This document shows, piece by piece, positions 17,728 to 25,719 of a stretch of DNA of 45,648 nucleotides. The notes under the pieces are model-generated. The model was not told where the DNA came from, did not search any database, and saw nothing but the letters and a program-made list of their open reading frames with translations. A program made the position numbers and the translations under genes. Source of the DNA: an uncultured Actinomycetes bacterium (GTDB lineage: Bacteria; Actinomycetota; Actinomycetes; Nanopelagicales; Nanopelagicaceae); the NCBI GenBank assembly GCA_903907665.1, contig CAIVOW010000042.1, forward strand, positions 1 through 45,648, read 5' to 3'. The first letter of the stretch is position 1; each line of letters begins with the position of its first letter.

Positions 17728-18270
17728 CTAGGGCGCGCCATCGATGGCGTAATCCGCGGCACTGGCGGTCTTTTCTTGGAAGAAATGCTCACTTTGGTCG
17801 ATTAACCACTGTTCCAGAAAAGGTCTTACTTTTTCACCGTCACGAGTGATTACTCGCGCAATAGCTAGGTGAGGATCCATTTCAATCCATATTGAGCAAG
17901 CTATTCGCTCCCTAATGGCACTTTGGCCACTGCCAACCCCTTCAAGAATCAGAAAATCTGGAGATTCAAACTCGCACACGTGAGTGAAGTTATTTTCTTC
18001 CCAGTCATAGACTTTGTAACTTATTCGACCTGAACTCCAACCGTCAGTTATTTTTATCAAGCTGGCAGTCAGCGATTGAGTTAAAGCATCGCCCCATCCG
18101 TTGTATAGATCATCCATATGAATCACTCTTACGCAAGCGCCGCCGCGTTCAAGAGACTGGCTTAGTTGCTTTGCAAGAGTGGTTTTACCAGCCCCGGCAG
18201 GACCGTCGATTGTGAGAATTTTCGACCCAGGTGGAAGGGAATCTAGGTGCTTAAGCAGTGATGTCAGCAT
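17728..18270 (-). CDS. P-loop kinase of the uridine-kinase-like group
   Basis: The 180-residue protein has Walker A GPAGAGKT at residues 23-30, a following VIHMDDLYNGWGD segment as in uridine kinase/nucleoside kinase-like P-loop enzymes, and FLILEGVGSGQSA as a likely Walker B/second acidic region. The true substrate cannot be read from the sequence. It overlaps the end of the PnuC-type gene by 20 bases, so it probably shares the TPP-controlled message; a role in phosphorylating the imported vitamin is possible but unproven. An upstream start at 18315 would add 15 residues from within the transporter gene and is less likely. Confidence 0.7.
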   Translation of the reverse strand: MLTSLLKHLDSLPPGSKILTIDGPAGAGKTTLAKQLSQSLERGGACVRVIHMDDLYNGWGDALTQSLTASLIKITDGWSSGRISYKVYDWEENNFTHVCEFESPDFLILEGVGSGQSAIRERIACSIWIEMDPHLAIARVITRDGEKVRPFLEQWLIDQSEHFFQEKTASAADYAIDGAP

Positions 18271-18865
18271 TTTTCTTAGCTTCGCGCAGCCAGCGCACCC
18301 ATCCGCCGACAGCAAGTGCTACGAATAGCAAATATAAAATTGCGGTGAGGTAGAGCCCGCCACGCCAGTATTGATATGTGTAGACAGCGTCCACAACAAA
18401 CCAGAGCGGCCACGCTTCATATTTTTGTTGCACCATCAAAACTTGAGCAACACAACTTCCTGCAAAACCAAAAGCATCAGTAAGTGATGCAGCAGCGCCA
18501 ATGTGAAGAAGCACTGGATAGAGCGCAAACCAGGTGACGACGAATCCCGAGCCCCAGCGAACTTTAGATTTGCCCGTTAGGCGCGCTGGACGCGCTCCCT
18601 TTGGACCCCAACCAAACCATCCCCAGAACCCGCCGGCAATGAAGATAAATTGCAGCGCACCGCTTGCGTAGTACTTCTGCTCGAAGAAGAGAACTGCATA
18701 AAGCAGGCTCGAAACATTCCACCATGGCCACGTTGATCTAGGTCCAAAAATTCCAAGAGCAACTCCAACTACTGATGTCACAAAGGCAACAAGTTCGAGC
18801 AGCGTTAAGTCATATTTCCACGCAGTAAAAACTGTAGTCATGAGGAAAGAATTAAGAGAATGCAT
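18251..18865 (-). CDS. pnuT: PnuC-family vitamin transporter, probably thiamine (PnuT)
   Basis: The 204-residue membrane protein has about seven segments and the PnuC-family features WPWWNVSSLLYAVLFF, GGFWGWFGW and, near the C-terminus, AWPLWFVVDAVYTYQYW. PnuC proteins are SWEET-like facilitators whose substrate (nicotinamide riboside, riboflavin or thiamine) is trapped by phosphorylation inside the cell. A TPP riboswitch immediately upstream indicates thiamine, that is the PnuT subgroup. The ATG at 18865 has AAAGGGG six bases upstream, at the 3' edge of the riboswitch. A P-loop kinase gene overlaps its end. Confidence 0.85.
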   Translation of the reverse strand: MHSLNSFLMTTVFTAWKYDLTLLELVAFVTSVVGVALGIFGPRSTWPWWNVSSLLYAVLFFEQKYYASGALQFIFIAGGFWGWFGWGPKGARPARLTGKSKVRWGSGFVVTWFALYPVLLHIGAAASLTDAFGFAGSCVAQVLMVQQKYEAWPLWFVVDAVYTYQYWRGGLYLTAILYLLFVALAVGGWVRWLREAKKNADITA

Positions 18866-18871
18866 TTATAA

Positions 18872-18965
18872 CCCCTTTCCAATTCGCATTACCGAACTGG
18901 TCTCACGGTCGACCTGAATTTCAGGTCCTCTCAGCCAATAAATCGGCTCCCGTTGGTGGAAACTT
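18872..18965 (-). promoter_or_regulatory. TPP riboswitch (THI element)
   Basis: Read on the minus strand, the segment contains the conserved thi-box parts in order: GGGAGCC, GGCTGAGAGG, a short hairpin with GGACCTGAAATTCAGGTC, GACCGTGAGACCAG, then TTCGGTAATGCGAA and GGAAAGGGG. The TTTCC at its 5' side can pair with GGAAA at the 3' side to close P1. The last bases AAAGGGG are also the Shine-Dalgarno sequence of the transporter ATG at 18865, so ligand-stabilised P1 would hide it. Control is therefore probably at translation initiation. Confidence 0.88.
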
Positions 18966-19030
18966 TAGCACGCCTCAATAGGAGAAGCTCTGCGTGAGGA
19001 GAAGAAAAGAAAATAATGAGAGGATTAGCC

Positions 19031-19363
19031 GTGTTGAAATTTGGCTATCTCGCAATGCTGCTCTTCACGGTAGCTGGCTCCTTTTGGCTTGAAATTGCTC
19101 TTAAAGTGCAGGTATTAAAACGAGTTAAGCGAGTGCTGCTTACCATTACACCCATCGCAATCATCTTTTTAGTTTGGGATTACTACGCCATAAAATCTGG
19201 TCATTGGTATTTCGACACAACTCAAATTCTGGGAATCTATCTTCCTGGTCGAATACCAGTTGAGGAATTTCTCTTTTTCATTATTGTTCCGCTGGCGGCA
19301 ATCATGACTATAGAGGCAGTGCGAAGAGTTAACACTCATTGGAACGTAGGTGATGAGAAATGA
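19031..19363 (+). CDS. crtYc: Lycopene cyclase subunit CrtYc
   Basis: CrtYc pairs with CrtYd to form the heterodimeric lycopene cyclase of actinobacteria. The 110-residue protein has three membrane segments and the family motif GIYLPGRIPVEEFLFFII, with the conserved PVEE acids. The GTG at 19031 is preferred because AGAGGA (19019-19024) lies six bases before it; an ATG at 19016 would add five residues and has only a purine stretch 13 bases away. The gene overlaps crtYd by four bases (ATGA). One-sided versus two-sided ring formation cannot be told from sequence. Confidence 0.88.
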   Translation: MLKFGYLAMLLFTVAGSFWLEIALKVQVLKRVKRVLLTITPIAIIFLVWDYYAIKSGHWYFDTTQILGIYLPGRIPVEEFLFFIIVPLAAIMTIEAVRRVNTHWNVGDEK

Positions 19364-19653
19364 CCTATACGCAGATTGCACTTCTGGCGGTCGCTCTTGC
19401 AGTAATTTCTGACGGATTTCTGACGAGAAGTCGAATGTTGTTGCGAAAAAGTTTTTGGACGGCATATGCAATTATTTTACCTTTTCAACTTTTGACCAAT
19501 TGGTGGCTCACTTCGCGAAACATCGTGATGTATTCACCGAGTGCGATTGCTGGCTGGCGCATTGCCAGCGCCCCTATTGAAGATCTTGCGTTTGGATTTG
19601 CTCTGGTATTGGGTATTTTACAACTTTGGAGTTATTGGGGACGAAAGATCTAA
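19360..19653 (+). CDS. crtYd: Lycopene cyclase subunit CrtYd
   Basis: The 97-residue protein has three membrane segments and the second half-motif SAPIEDLAFGFALVL, matching the PIED acids of the CrtYd subunit. With CrtYc it should close beta-ionone ends on lycopene, giving gamma- or beta-carotene in the membrane. Its start overlaps the crtYc stop, so the two are translationally coupled in the expected 1:1 ratio. Its stop overlaps the end of the convergent crtB by four bases. Confidence 0.88.
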   Translation: MTYTQIALLAVALAVISDGFLTRSRMLLRKSFWTAYAIILPFQLLTNWWLTSRNIVMYSPSAIAGWRIASAPIEDLAFGFALVLGILQLWSYWGRKI

Positions 19654-20549
19654 CGCGCTTTTATCGCTCTGATGTAGGCCGGTAGGGCAACTTTTAGTCT
19701 GCGCCAGGTAGAAGTTTTAGCTCTAAAATTAAATATGTCATAACCGATGGCTTCAACTTCATCAACAATTCCACAATACAGTTCACTTGCTGCTTCGATA
19801 CACGGACGACTTGATTCTTCCAACATTTCGATTCCACTTGCTGCTTCACGTTGTAATTGACGGACTCGTTCAATCTGAAACTTTAGAGCTTCAATAATCT
19901 TTGGCGTAACCACACGCGCATATAGATCTTCTCGAGTAACGCCAAATCGCGCAAGTTCATCAATCGGAATATAGATACGTCCGCGTTCTAGATCTTCACC
20001 AATATCTCGAATAAAGTTTGCAAGTTGGAATGCAATTCCGAGTTTCTTGGCTGATTCGTAGGCATCTTGCGAAAGGGCTCCAAGTACCGGCACCATTTGT
20101 AGGCCAATAACGGCGGCGCTTCCATAGACATATTTAAGAAGATCATCGTAAGTTGCATATTCTTTTACAGTTAAATCCATCTCCATTGACGCTAGAAATG
20201 CTTCGAAATATTCGATTGGGATTGAAAATCTCCGGGCAGTGTCGACAAGTGCGCGGCCAACTGGATCAGTACTTTCACCAGATTTGATATCTGAAATCGC
20301 TTGAGCGCCCCAACCTTTGAGCGCTGCTGCTTTTTCACTATCTGTTAAAGTCGACGCCAGATCATCAACAATTTCATCGGCGTATCTGGCAAATCCGTAT
20401 AGAGCGTGAACGAACGGTCGCTTAGCTGCGGGCAGGAGCAAGGTAGCTAGATAATAAGTTTTTCCGTGCTGTGAATTAAGTTTTTTGCATTGGGAATACG
20501 AGGCAGCAAGTACTGGATCGGTGATTCCAGCAGCTTTTAGTTCACTCAT
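19650..20549 (-). CDS. crtB: Phytoene synthase
   Basis: CrtB joins two geranylgeranyl diphosphates into phytoene, the first carotenoid-specific step. The 299-residue protein has the two aspartate-rich motifs, YADEIVDD (57-63 region) and NFIRDIGEDLERGR (Asp182-Asp186 region), and a YVYGSAAVIG helix typical of squalene/phytoene synthases. The length is standard. It is transcribed alone toward crtYd; a TAGACT box lies seven bases before the ATG, so the transcript is probably leaderless. crtI and crtE are on the same strand but on the far side of the purine permease. Confidence 0.95.
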   Translation of the reverse strand: MSELKAAGITDPVLAASYSQCKKLNSQHGKTYYLATLLLPAAKRPFVHALYGFARYADEIVDDLASTLTDSEKAAALKGWGAQAISDIKSGESTDPVGRALVDTARRFSIPIEYFEAFLASMEMDLTVKEYATYDDLLKYVYGSAAVIGLQMVPVLGALSQDAYESAKKLGIAFQLANFIRDIGEDLERGRIYIPIDELARFGVTREDLYARVVTPKIIEALKFQIERVRQLQREAASGIEMLEESSRPCIEAASELYCGIVDEVEAIGYDIFNFRAKTSTWRRLKVALPAYIRAIKAR

Positions 20550-20556
20550 GCGGGCG

Positions 20557-20562
20557 AGTCTA
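20557..20562 (-). promoter_or_regulatory. Candidate -10 box for leaderless crtB transcript
   Basis: On the minus strand TAGACT lies seven bases before the crtB ATG at 20549, with no Shine-Dalgarno sequence between them. Confidence 0.5.
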
Positions 20563-20673
20563 CTTAAATTGTTTCTACTTCACGCCTAGTTCTCAATCTC
20601 TTGTTGAGAGTTTAACTTGAGATTTGACTGTGTTACCGCCCATTTTTCATTCAGAAAGCACTATCTTTTGCTC

Positions 20674-20752
20674 ATTCCCTCCTGGCTTGCATCCAGACTG
20701 AAACTGCACGGGGTCGCAAACACCCCCGATACCAAAATCAGAAAGGTCCAGC
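20674..20752 (+). other. Possible structured leader of the purine permease gene
   Basis: A TATCTT box at 20662-20667 would start a leader of about 79 bases. The leader can form CTGG-N7-CCAG and then GGGGT-N7-ACCCC hairpins before an AAAGG sequence and the ATG at 20753. It does not match a purine riboswitch that can be recognised by eye. The rest of the 203-base gap holds only a small CTCAA/TTGAG inverted repeat near 20592-20609. Confidence 0.3.
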
Positions 20753-22192
20753 ATGCTCGATAGTTTCTTCAAAATAACTGAACGTGGTTCAACGATTGGC
20801 CGTGAAGTTCGAGGTGGATTTGTCACCTTCTTCACCATGGCATACATCGTTGCGCTTAACCCACTCATTCTCGGCGGCGCCGTGGATGGCAATCACAAGT
20901 TCCTCGGAGGATTCGATTCATTCGGAGCTAACTTGCCACTCATTGCCGCTGCGACTGCACTTGTCGCCGGCATATTAACAATCTTGATGGGTCTAGTCGC
21001 TAATTTCCCACTCGCCCTAGCAACAGGTCTTGGTCTTAATACATTCGTCGCATACGGCATCGCTTCACGCATGACCTGGGCAGATGCAATGGGACTTGTT
21101 GTACTTGAAGGTTTGATCATCACCGTTCTAGTTCTCACCGGATTCAGAACTGCAGTATTTAAGGCTGTCCCACAACAGCTCAAGTATGCAATCTCTGTTG
21201 GTATCGGGCTCTTCATTGCTCTGATTGGACTTGTTGACTCTGGTTTTGTACGCCGTACAGGAACTGGTCCAGTACCTGTTCAACTTGGCGATAATGGAAA
21301 CCTTGTTGGTTGGCCAATTGTTGTATTCCTTGTTGGCTTAATTGTCATCATCACACTCATGGTACGTAAGACCAAGGGTGCAATTCTTATTGGAATTGTT
21401 TCTGCAACAGTTCTTGCCGTTGTTCTTGAGAAGGCTTACAAAATTGGCCCAAGCTTTATCTCTCCAACAAAGAGCAATCCAAAGGGCTGGGGACTCAATA
21501 TCCCTTCAATTCCTCATAACATCACCGCGACTCCGCATTTTGACCTACTAGGTCATTTCAGCTTGCTTGGATCTTTCAAGCATGTTTCTGTAATTGCGGG
21601 AATCCTGCTTATCTTCACACTTTTGCTATCTGACTTCTTCGATACCGTTGGAACAGTTACTGCAATTGGTCATGAAGCTGGGCTGATCGGCGCAGATGGA
21701 GTTGTACCAAATAATGAGCGCGTTCTATTTGTTGACTCAATTGCTGCAGCCGCAGGTGGAGCTGCCGGCATATCCTCGAATACGTCATATATCGAATCTG
21801 CATCCGGAGTTGGCGAAGGCGCTCGTACAGGATTGGCATCTGTCGTAACAGGCATTTGCTTCCTATTGGCGACTTTCTTAGCACCTCTCGTTGCTGTCAT
21901 TCCTTACGAGGCCGCAACGCCTGCACTTGTTATCGTCGGATTCTTGATGATGACACAAGTGAAAGATATTGATTGGGCAGATCTTGGAATTGCAATTCCA
22001 GCATTCTTAACCATCATCTTGATGCCTTTCACATATAGCATCTCGGTTGGTATTGGTGCTGGATTTGTATCACACGTAATCATTCGCTACGTACAGGGCC
22101 GCCGCAAGGAAGTACACCCACTTCTCTTGTTGGTTTCTGGCCTCTTCGTTGTGTACTTCTTGTCATCACCACTTAATGCGTGGATTGGCTAG
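20753..22192 (+). CDS. NCS2/AzgA-type purine permease
   Basis: The 479-residue protein has about 12-14 membrane segments and opens with FFKITERGSTIGREVRGGFVTFFTMAYIVALNP, the signature of the AzgA-like branch of nucleobase:cation symporters. Later motifs are ATGLGLNTFVAYG, LLSDFFDTVGTVTAIG and NTSYIESASGVGEGARTGL, the last close to the substrate site. Adenine, guanine or hypoxanthine uptake is expected. It stands alone between crtB and crtI, with its own leader and a strong terminator after it. The gene is free of overlaps, unlike its neighbours. Confidence 0.92.
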   Translation: MLDSFFKITERGSTIGREVRGGFVTFFTMAYIVALNPLILGGAVDGNHKFLGGFDSFGANLPLIAAATALVAGILTILMGLVANFPLALATGLGLNTFVAYGIASRMTWADAMGLVVLEGLIITVLVLTGFRTAVFKAVPQQLKYAISVGIGLFIALIGLVDSGFVRRTGTGPVPVQLGDNGNLVGWPIVVFLVGLIVIITLMVRKTKGAILIGIVSATVLAVVLEKAYKIGPSFISPTKSNPKGWGLNIPSIPHNITATPHFDLLGHFSLLGSFKHVSVIAGILLIFTLLLSDFFDTVGTVTAIGHEAGLIGADGVVPNNERVLFVDSIAAAAGGAAGISSNTSYIESASGVGEGARTGLASVVTGICFLLATFLAPLVAVIPYEAATPALVIVGFLMMTQVKDIDWADLGIAIPAFLTIILMPFTYSISVGIGAGFVSHVIIRYVQGRRKEVHPLLLLVSGLFVVYFLSSPLNAWIG

Positions 22193-22220
22193 TTGTAGTT
22201 GTAAACGTGTAAATGTTTGC

Positions 22221-22252
22221 AAAAAAGGCGCCGAGCAATCGGCGCCTTTTTT
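22221..22252. terminator. Strong bidirectional rho-independent terminator
   Basis: An eight-base-pair perfect stem GGCGCCGA/TCGGCGCC with loop GCAA is followed by six T and preceded by six A. It ends the purine permease transcript and can also end crtI, which arrives from the other strand and stops at 22276. Confidence 0.92.
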
Positions 22253-22275
22253 ATTTCTTAAAGTGAAGGGCAGTT

Positions 22276-23760
22276 CTATTTAACTGGCCCTACGATTCTT
22301 TCTGCCGCAAGTCTTCCTGAAATCAATACCATCGGAACTCCGACACCAGGTTGCGTGCCAGAACCTGCGAATACAACATTCTCAAATCCGGCAGCCATGT
22401 TGGATGGCCTGAAGGGACCTGTTTGGAAAAATGTATGTGCACTTGCGAAGGGAGCGCCAGCCTCGAGCCCCATCTCCTTCCAATCTAGGGGAGTAGTAAT
22501 TTGTTCGACTTCGATACTCTCACCAAATCCTGAATATCCGCGTGATTCCAATGTTTTGATCATTTCCTCACGGTAGCGAGACTTTTCCGTTCGCCAATCA
22601 ATATCTGCAGTGAGGTTTGGGGTTGGAAAAAGAATGTAATAAGAACTCTTGCCTGCTGGTGCGAGAGTTGGATCATCGTGAGTTGGAACTGTTACCAAGA
22701 CGCTTGGATCAGTCATTAAGGTTTTTTTATTGATTAATTCATCGAATACGCCGTCCCATGATTCGCCAAAGTGAATGTTGTGATGAGCAATATGTTCATA
22801 GCTCTTATTTGAACCCACCAACATCGTTACACATGAAGGGGAATACTTAAGTGTTGAGACTTTACGAGGTGTAGTACCTAATAGTTCTTTCCATGCGACA
22901 GGTAAGTCAGGATTTAGGATTAGTGCATCGCAGGTAATTCGCTCTCCGGTAGAGGTAATTACCGCTTTGGCACGGCCACCAGAGTGCTCAACACTCGTTA
23001 CCGTGCTGTTGTATTTGAATACGACTCCGTGTTTCTCGGCAGCTGCAGCAAGGGCTCGAGGAACAGCGTGCATTCCACCACGTGGGAAAAAGACACCATT
23101 TACCGAATCCATATAAGCGATGACCGCATAGATTGCAAGGGCCTGTTGTGGACTAACACCTGCATACATGGCCTGAAAAGAATAGATTTTTTGAGTTCTA
23201 GGATCTTTCATGAATTGGCTAACTTTTGGAGCTAATTTTCTAAACCCACCAATTGCGACAAGTTTGGCTAAATTTGGAGTGAGCAAATTCAAAGGCGAGT
23301 CAATATTGCGATCAATGAAATCATTCATCTCGTATTTGTATAGCTTGGTTACAAAGTCAACATACTTGGCATATCCGGCCGCTTCTTCTGGCCCAATCAC
23401 GTTACGAATTTCTTCTTGCATGCGGGCAGTATCAGCATGAACATCCATTTGCGATCCATCATGGAAAAATCCTCGATAAAGAGGGGAGACCGGGATGAGA
23501 TCTAGCCAATCTTTGAGATCCTCGCCTACGCAGGCAAATGCATCGGCAATGAGATCTGGCATCGTAAGCACGGATGGTCCAGTATCAAATGCGTATCCAT
23601 CTTTATTGAGTAAACCGTTTCGTCCGCCAGGAACTGATTCACGTTCCACGACGGTTACCTTGCGTCCAGCGCCCGCTAAGCGCAGCGCGGCACTGAGGCC
23701 GGCTAATCCTGCGCCAACAATCACGACATGATTGGTAGGGCCTGAAACTCGCTTTGCCAT
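22276..23760 (-). CDS. crtI: Phytoene desaturase
   Basis: CrtI introduces the double bonds that turn phytoene into lycopene, using FAD. The 494-residue protein has the N-terminal dinucleotide motif VVIVGAGLAGLSAALRLAGAG (about 13-33), the VVERESVPGGRNG segment, DTGPSVLTMP and the C-terminal bacterial-type phytoene dehydrogenase signature GSGTQPGVGVPMVLISGRLAAERI. The length is normal. Its start overlaps the crtE stop by one base, making a crtE-crtI operon with crtE first. A second, divergent paralogue lies at 26298. Confidence 0.94.
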   Translation of the reverse strand: MAKRVSGPTNHVVIVGAGLAGLSAALRLAGAGRKVTVVERESVPGGRNGLLNKDGYAFDTGPSVLTMPDLIADAFACVGEDLKDWLDLIPVSPLYRGFFHDGSQMDVHADTARMQEEIRNVIGPEEAAGYAKYVDFVTKLYKYEMNDFIDRNIDSPLNLLTPNLAKLVAIGGFRKLAPKVSQFMKDPRTQKIYSFQAMYAGVSPQQALAIYAVIAYMDSVNGVFFPRGGMHAVPRALAAAAEKHGVVFKYNSTVTSVEHSGGRAKAVITSTGERITCDALILNPDLPVAWKELLGTTPRKVSTLKYSPSCVTMLVGSNKSYEHIAHHNIHFGESWDGVFDELINKKTLMTDPSVLVTVPTHDDPTLAPAGKSSYYILFPTPNLTADIDWRTEKSRYREEMIKTLESRGYSGFGESIEVEQITTPLDWKEMGLEAGAPFASAHTFFQTGPFRPSNMAAGFENVVFAGSGTQPGVGVPMVLISGRLAAERIVGPVK

Positions 23761-24827
23761 TATTTACTCCGTTTTGTAGCTACTGACGCCATATGTATTA
23801 AAAACGCTTTCGCGTCATCGGAAACTGCGCTATCTTCAAGTGCAGCTAGGGATTGAGTAGTTAATTTTTCAATGAGATCTTCAACAAATAAAGAAGCCCC
23901 AGAACTAGAAATTATTGTTCGCAGCTCTTCTACTTCCGAAAGACTTAAATCATTTTTCCCTAACAGCGCGTTAATGCGCTCTTTCTGCAACTCATTTGAA
24001 CGCTCAAGTGTTGAAGCAATTAATACTGTGCGTTTGCCTTCGCGTAGGTCATCACCAGCTGGTTTTCCAGTTTGCGCTGGATCTCCAAAAACGCCAAGTA
24101 AGTCATCGCGAAGTTGAAAAGCTTCACCTAATGGAATTCCATAATTTGTGTACGTTTCAAGATTAGCGCGGGAGACAAGTGTTGCGCCGAAATGTAGAGG
24201 CCTTTCAATACTGTATTTACCAGATTTGAAACGGGCAACTTTGAGTGATCGTTCGATACTTTGGCTGGCGAGTGCTTGCTCGTAGACATCGAGATACTGC
24301 CCGGCCATTAGCTCAACGCGCATTTCATCATATACGGGAAGTGCGCCCATGATTGACTCTGAATTGAGCCCAGATTCATGTAGCGCCTTACTTGCCCAAA
24401 CCAGTGCTAAATCACCCAGAAGAATTGCACTAGACACCCCAAATTGTTGGGCTGAACCCTTGAGTGATTCACGCGCGTGCAGTTGTTCAAAGAGTTTGTG
24501 TATTGAAGGAGCGCTGCGGCGCGTGTCAGAACCATCCATAACATCATCATGGATAAGTGCGCAGACATGAACTAGTTCAATAGACGCGATTGCGTTGATA
24601 GAAGTTTGGTCGAGCTGACCGCCATTGCCGACATAACCTGCCGCAGCAAAGAGGGGTCGAAACCGCTTCCCAGAGTCAATCAGAAAATTCTTTAACGACG
24701 AAGCCACGGGAATGAGTTCGCTACCAATCTCGATTAAGTATGCGTTTTCTCGGTCCACAAATTGTGCCAGGGAATTATTTATCGCCTCCCGGAGCGGTTC
24801 AACGCCAGATTCGAGCTTATAGTTCAC
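23760..24827 (-). CDS. crtE: Geranylgeranyl diphosphate synthase
   Basis: The enzyme elongates prenyl diphosphates to the C20 precursor of carotenoids. The 355-residue protein has the first Asp-rich motif HDDVMDGSDTRR (Asp94, Asp95, Asp98) and the second RDDLLGVFGDP (241-249), with a GKRFRP substrate-binding lysine/arginine segment near residue 53. The size fits actinobacterial GGPP synthases. The start is GTG with TACCTT six bases upstream and no Shine-Dalgarno sequence, so the mRNA is probably leaderless. It leads a two-gene unit with crtI and is divergent from metF. Confidence 0.92.
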   Translation of the reverse strand: MNYKLESGVEPLREAINNSLAQFVDRENAYLIEIGSELIPVASSLKNFLIDSGKRFRPLFAAAGYVGNGGQLDQTSINAIASIELVHVCALIHDDVMDGSDTRRSAPSIHKLFEQLHARESLKGSAQQFGVSSAILLGDLALVWASKALHESGLNSESIMGALPVYDEMRVELMAGQYLDVYEQALASQSIERSLKVARFKSGKYSIERPLHFGATLVSRANLETYTNYGIPLGEAFQLRDDLLGVFGDPAQTGKPAGDDLREGKRTVLIASTLERSNELQKERINALLGKNDLSLSEVEELRTIISSSGASLFVEDLIEKLTTQSLAALEDSAVSDDAKAFLIHMASVATKRSK

Positions 24828-24833
24828 GCGGTA

Positions 24834-24843
24834 AAGGTACCCT
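24834..24843. promoter_or_regulatory. Overlapping divergent -10 boxes for crtE and metF
   Basis: On the minus strand TACCTT (24839-24834) lies six bases before the crtE GTG. On the plus strand TACCCT (24838-24843) lies nine bases before the metF ATG. The two boxes share two bases at the centre of a GGTACC palindrome, in an intergenic space of only 25 bases. Confidence 0.5.
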
Positions 24844-24852
24844 GAACCCCCT

Positions 24853-25719
24853 ATGGATAATACGCAGGCCCCATCACTTTCTATTGAACTCTTCCCGCCG
24901 AAAGATGCGGCTGGCGAAGAGAAGCTGTGGGATGCGGTAGATCGACTTCGCGAAATACATCCCGACTTTGTTTCTGTGACCTATGGCGCAGGAGGAAGCA
25001 CCCGCGATCGAACAATTCGCATTGCCTCAGAATTTAAATCTCGTACAGGAATATCGACTGTCGCCCACCTCACATGCGTCGGCTCTACCCGAGAAGAATT
25101 ACTTTCCATTCTTGAGGGTTACATGGCCGCTGGAATTTCAAGCATTCTTGCATTACGAGGGGACCCCGTAGGAGGTCCGCGCGCACCGTGGCAGACTCAA
25201 CAAGGTGGCTTTGATCATGCCGATCAATTAGTAGAACTTGCAATGGCGCATGGCGGATTCACGATTGGGGTGGCAGCGTTTCCAGATGGTCATCCAGCAT
25301 CCGAAGGAAACTTTAGTAAAGATATTGACGCTCTGATTCGGAAGCAAGAGCTAGGGGCAACTTTTGCGACTACCCAATTCTTCTTTGAATTTGAGAAATA
25401 CGAAGCGATGATTGATGGATTAAATAAGCGTGGATCTAACCTTCCAATTATCGCCGGCATTCTCCCCATTGGTAATTTAAAACAACTTAACCGAATGGCT
25501 GAGCTAGGGGGAACCCCAATTCCGGGATCAATTTTAAATATGTTTGCTGGTCGAGAAGATGACCCAGAAGCGGTTAGCGAGATTGGTATTGAGATCGCAA
25601 CTGATCTTTCACAGAAACTTATTGATGCAGGAGCTCCCGGCTTACATTTCTATTCCATGAATACCGCACATGCGACTTTACGAGTTGTGAAGAATTTAGG
25701 AATTACTCGTGAACCGTAG
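24853..25719 (+). CDS. metF: 5,10-methylenetetrahydrofolate reductase
   Basis: MetF reduces methylene-THF to methyl-THF, the methyl donor for methionine synthesis. The 288-residue TIM-barrel protein has SIELFPPKD with the catalytic glutamate, VSVTYGAGGSTRDRT, VAHLTCVG, ILALRGDPVGG (FAD site) and FATTQFFFE, and ends with APGLHFYSMN. The length is standard for bacterial MetF. It is divergent from crtE across a 25-base gap. Its last 11 bases overlap the CDP-alcohol phosphatidyltransferase gene. Confidence 0.94.
   Translation: MDNTQAPSLSIELFPPKDAAGEEKLWDAVDRLREIHPDFVSVTYGAGGSTRDRTIRIASEFKSRTGISTVAHLTCVGSTREELLSILEGYMAAGISSILALRGDPVGGPRAPWQTQQGGFDHADQLVELAMAHGGFTIGVAAFPDGHPASEGNFSKDIDALIRKQELGATFATTQFFFEFEKYEAMIDGLNKRGSNLPIIAGILPIGNLKQLNRMAELGGTPIPGSILNMFAGREDDPEAVSEIGIEIATDLSQKLIDAGAPGLHFYSMNTAHATLRVVKNLGITREP

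Noticed and set aside
20550..20752. Classical purine riboswitch before the permease
   Set aside because: The conserved three-way-junction loop sequences of guanine/adenine riboswitches were not found in the leader.
23984..24857. Horizontal transfer of the crt genes
   Set aside because: By eye the codon use and overlap style match the surrounding housekeeping genes, and no tRNA, integrase or direct repeats flank them.
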